This document shows positions 62,901 through 64,000 of a stretch of DNA of 64,000 nucleotides, in pieces; within the stretch, counting starts at the first letter, position 1, and each line of letters starts with the position of its first letter. The stretch comes from CAZKBP01 sp964551015 (GTDB lineage: Bacteria > Bacteroidota > Bacteroidia > Cytophagales > Microscillaceae), in the NCBI GenBank assembly GCA_964551015.1, contig CAZKBP010000007.1, positions 124,001-188,000 of the forward strand, in the 5' to 3' direction. The translations under genes and the position numbers were made by a program. The notes under the pieces were generated by a model. The model had not been told where the DNA came from. It ran no database searches and saw only the letters and a program-made list of their open reading frames with translations.

Positions 62901-63490
62901 TCTGAAATCGCGGCCAGAATAGAAATATCATCCGTCAATTGACCATCCAATTGCAGATTGAGAGCAGAATTTACGAAAACATTCTGATTATTGCCAAAAG
63001 AAACGCCTCTCGTAATGTTCCCACTTTTGTTAATGCCTTTGAGGTCAAAGAACTCCTCCCTCGTTTCTGAGTAGGTATTCAGGCGGGCAATGTAGGCATC
63101 CGAGTAAGTTTCAGTAGAATCATAGCGCCGAGGGTCACGCTTGAAGGCCGCTTGGGCAAAATCGAAAGGAAATACTTGGTAGCAAATCAGTATGGAATCT
63201 GCCGTGGAAGTGCCCGCTAAGCGAATTTGATTGGTCTCTGAATCATAGGCAATGCGAAGTGAGTCAGGGTTGGGGCTTTGAATACGGAGGGTATTGGGCA
63301 AGATGGTCAACGTGTCCAAAGAGATGGCGGCATCTTGGAGCTTCACCCATTGACATCTCTGGTTTTCTTGCGCTAATAAGCTGGTATTCAGACAGATCAT
63401 CAGCCCCAAGCATCCTAACCAAGCAAAATCTCGGATGGTAGCGGTTGGGAAAGACAGATGAACATGGAAATGAGGGCCGAAAACACGCAT
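59978..63490 (-). CDS. Large outer-membrane beta-barrel protein (SprA-like family member), unknown function
   Basis: 1170 residues. Signal peptide about 1-41 (ends SLLAQ). Beginning at about residue 150, GNITRGVSFGNNQNVFVNSA, then LNLQLDGQLTDDISILAAIS and DQDVPFQPEGNTLQLQEFDR are phrases also found in SprA/Sov-type and related giant barrels of Bacteroidota. Many amphipathic strands with aromatic girdles follow (LTYRKRGEQIDGWQHRSEIR, YRFEPFTLGYRYRLDQNQV). It is far shorter than SprA (about 2400 residues), so it is a family relative rather than SprA itself. Its stop codon overlaps that of the convergent protease by four bases. Confidence 0.7.
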   Translation of the reverse strand: MRVFGPHFHVHLSFPTATIRDFAWLGCLGLMICLNTSLLAQENQRCQWVKLQDAAISLDTLTILPNTLRIQSPNPDSLRIAYDSETNQIRLAGTSTADSILICYQVFPFDFAQAAFKRDPRRYDSTETYSDAYIARLNTYSETREEFFDLKGINKSGNITRGVSFGNNQNVFVNSALNLQLDGQLTDDISILAAISDQDVPFQPEGNTLQLQEFDRVFIKLSHRYGSLSAGDIVLKQSPNYFLQYYKNVQGGALETDYPFSSESQAQTKLGVAISKGKFNSQQVQPIEGVQGPYRLTGPNGERFIIVLANSEKVFIDGKPLTRGFNHDYVIDYNLAEITFNSNILITQFTRIRVDFEYSERNYSRSIVTASHYQNYKKLDFFVNFYRAADNQRNPLLDLSEENVEELAQAGDGLGLINGIDSIGFSPNQVLYKQTDTTSNLTGITYEDILVFSSNADSALFQVSFTEVGPNQGDYRRANTTINGQVYEWVEPVNGIPQGNFAPLRLVPTPTLRQMITAGLSYKLSEKDKIYAEVALADQDLNRFSEIDNADNQGQAIKVGYVNEGREVSFWEGYQWFGHIDFEYDSEFFRPIDRFRPVEFDRDWNISTDSTQITDQIFSVGGGFRKDPLNVLATELTYRKRGEQIDGWQHRSEIRQELGGFLIQTETFLLRTQQNQQRAEWNRVSADIAYRFEPFTLGYRYRLDQNQVFQPELDSVTSSLMNFDEHLVYWESADTAKFKFRLDYTWRLDRQPEEGQLKDALRSQTANLRIRTDINPRQRFSLLFTYRDADNLLNPTSGVVEENNILGRLDWSGSFFDRHIRTELTYATATGRELRREFVFLEIQNGQGTHAWRDLNEDGIQDLDEFFIAVNPDERNFIKVFVPTDEYINAFLNNLVYRLDWQAPRNWLKAKGWKAFLGKFSGITSWTINRRHTDNNLLSRLIPFRGLEEANLLSTQDILRNTLFFNQLDSRYGLDVSYRRTRQKQLLTNGFEEDKRQSYQVNARSNLGKNFNLSLAAQQERQETSSDFLLTRNYTIRTYEISPQLAFQPSNEFRVQGNYRYATKENISASENPENAQINQFTLEVRWSKISKRNLLANVRLIQISFEGNLTDPISYDLLEALQPGTNWAWTLNWQQRLANGLQLTLNYEGRRSENSPTVHLARMQLTALF

Positions 63491-63716
63491 GCATCAATCA
63501 ATCAAGTACAAGAGCAAAAAGCAGGTAATTGTCAGTTTTCAGCGATCAATTTTCTGAAACGGTTTGCGGAATGGCAATACAAAACATCAGATCGGAAAAC
63601 CTTAGCTTCACGAACGCGCATCTCAGTTTGTGTCTTTAGCAACCGAAATTGGTTCTTGGTATCTTTGTACTTTATTCTCAACGGTGAAGAAAGGTAATTA
63701 ATTTCTTAAAGATGGA

Positions 63717-64000
63717 TTATTCTACCAAAGGTAATTCTATAAAGAAGCTGGTGCCTTGACCTTCTTGGGTTTCAAACCAAATTCGCCCTCCGGCGTGTTC
63801 TATTCCCCTTTTGGCCACCGCCAAGCCAATCCCTGAGCCAGTAGATTTAGTACTGAAATTGGGCATAAAAATTTTCTCTTGTACTTCCTTGGAAATCCCC
63901 GTGCCGTTATCCTGAAACTCGATCAAAACCAAGCCCTCTATACCCGTGCTCAGCGTGATTTTGACCCTAGGTTTGCGGTCTTCGGGTACAGCTTCCTTGG
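63717..64000 (-). CDS. Sensor histidine kinase, C-terminal ATPase domain (truncated by window edge)
   Basis: The frame is open to the right edge; only the last 94 residues are visible. DNGTGISKEVQEKIFMPNF (N/G1 boxes) and STKSTGSGIGLAVAKRGIEH (F/G2 boxes) then AGGRIWFETQEGQGTSFFIE are a canonical HATPase_c ending of NtrB-like kinases. The His-containing half and the sensor lie beyond the window. No response regulator is visible on the left side. Confidence 0.9.
   Translation of the reverse strand, partial: KEAVPEDRKPRVKITLSTGIEGLVLIEFQDNGTGISKEVQEKIFMPNFSTKSTGSGIGLAVAKRGIEHAGGRIWFETQEGQGTSFFIELPLVE

Noticed and set aside
1..64000. tRNA or rRNA genes
   Set aside because: No T-loop GGTTCGAATCC-type stretch with a matching acceptor stem, and no rRNA-like sequence, was found by reading both strands; a short tRNA could still have been missed.

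Overview
The window looks like a chromosomal segment of a Bacteroidota bacterium, most likely a member of the Cytophagales or a near relative. The evidence is: parts and clients of the type IX secretion/gliding apparatus (PorQ, a PorE-like TPR/propeller/OmpA protein, GldG, a subtilase with a C-terminal sorting domain), a fused SecDF, a TonB-dependent receptor with a carboxypeptidase-like N-terminal domain, FKBP lipoproteins, LytS/LytTR two-component genes, and several upstream boxes of the Bacteroidota form TAnnTTTG. No rRNA, tRNA, CRISPR array, IS element or prophage block was seen. Gene order is loose: many single genes and two- to five-gene operons, with intergenic spaces that often hold degenerate inverted or tandem repeats.

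Left part (1-14.1 kb): the end of an ArsA-type ATPase; a 51-residue membrane peptide; two paralogous winged-helix-like proteins flanking a four-helix-bundle protein; a large coiled-coil protein whose C-terminus looks like a SpoIIE/PP2C phosphatase that has lost its metal-binding acids; an MFS-like permease; hemH with a class IV histone-deacetylase-like hydrolase; then an operon of three paralogous membrane proteins, each with an N-terminal kinase-like domain, one transmembrane helix and a KWG-repeat ectodomain ending in a CVx(N/D)C motif.

Middle part (14.5-41.8 kb): cyclophilin; a LytS/LytTR pair; trpE and trpG preceded by what reads as a complete ribosome-dependent trp attenuator (leader peptide with Trp codons 10, 11, 13 and 26, mutually exclusive hairpins, terminator with a UUCG loop); a PorE-like protein two bases after queE; folD; a lipoprotein; a TonB receptor; an SGNH-like protein; porQ; a thioredoxin-fold protein; gldG; an orphan adenine/cytosine-N4 methyltransferase; a VWA protein and a TPR-transmembrane-PP2C phosphatase separated by two heptamer tandem arrays; a radical SAM/SPASM protein; comM.

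Right part (42.1-64 kb): a CbpA-type DnaJ; a 56-residue orphan protein; ndk; the operon nrnA - FKBP lipoprotein - triple-FKBP lipoprotein - rdgB - udk; a TrkA-type potassium regulator; a small secreted protein; secDF with a long acidic insertion; metG; an alpha/beta hydrolase; a T9SS-type subtilase that converges on, and shares its stop region with, a 1170-residue outer-membrane beta-barrel protein; and the C-terminal part of a histidine kinase cut by the window edge.

The most notable items are the trp attenuator, the KWG receptor-kinase triplet, the pseudophosphatase, and the repeat families in intergenic DNA (an about 80-bp element in two copies on each side of trpE, in opposite orientation).
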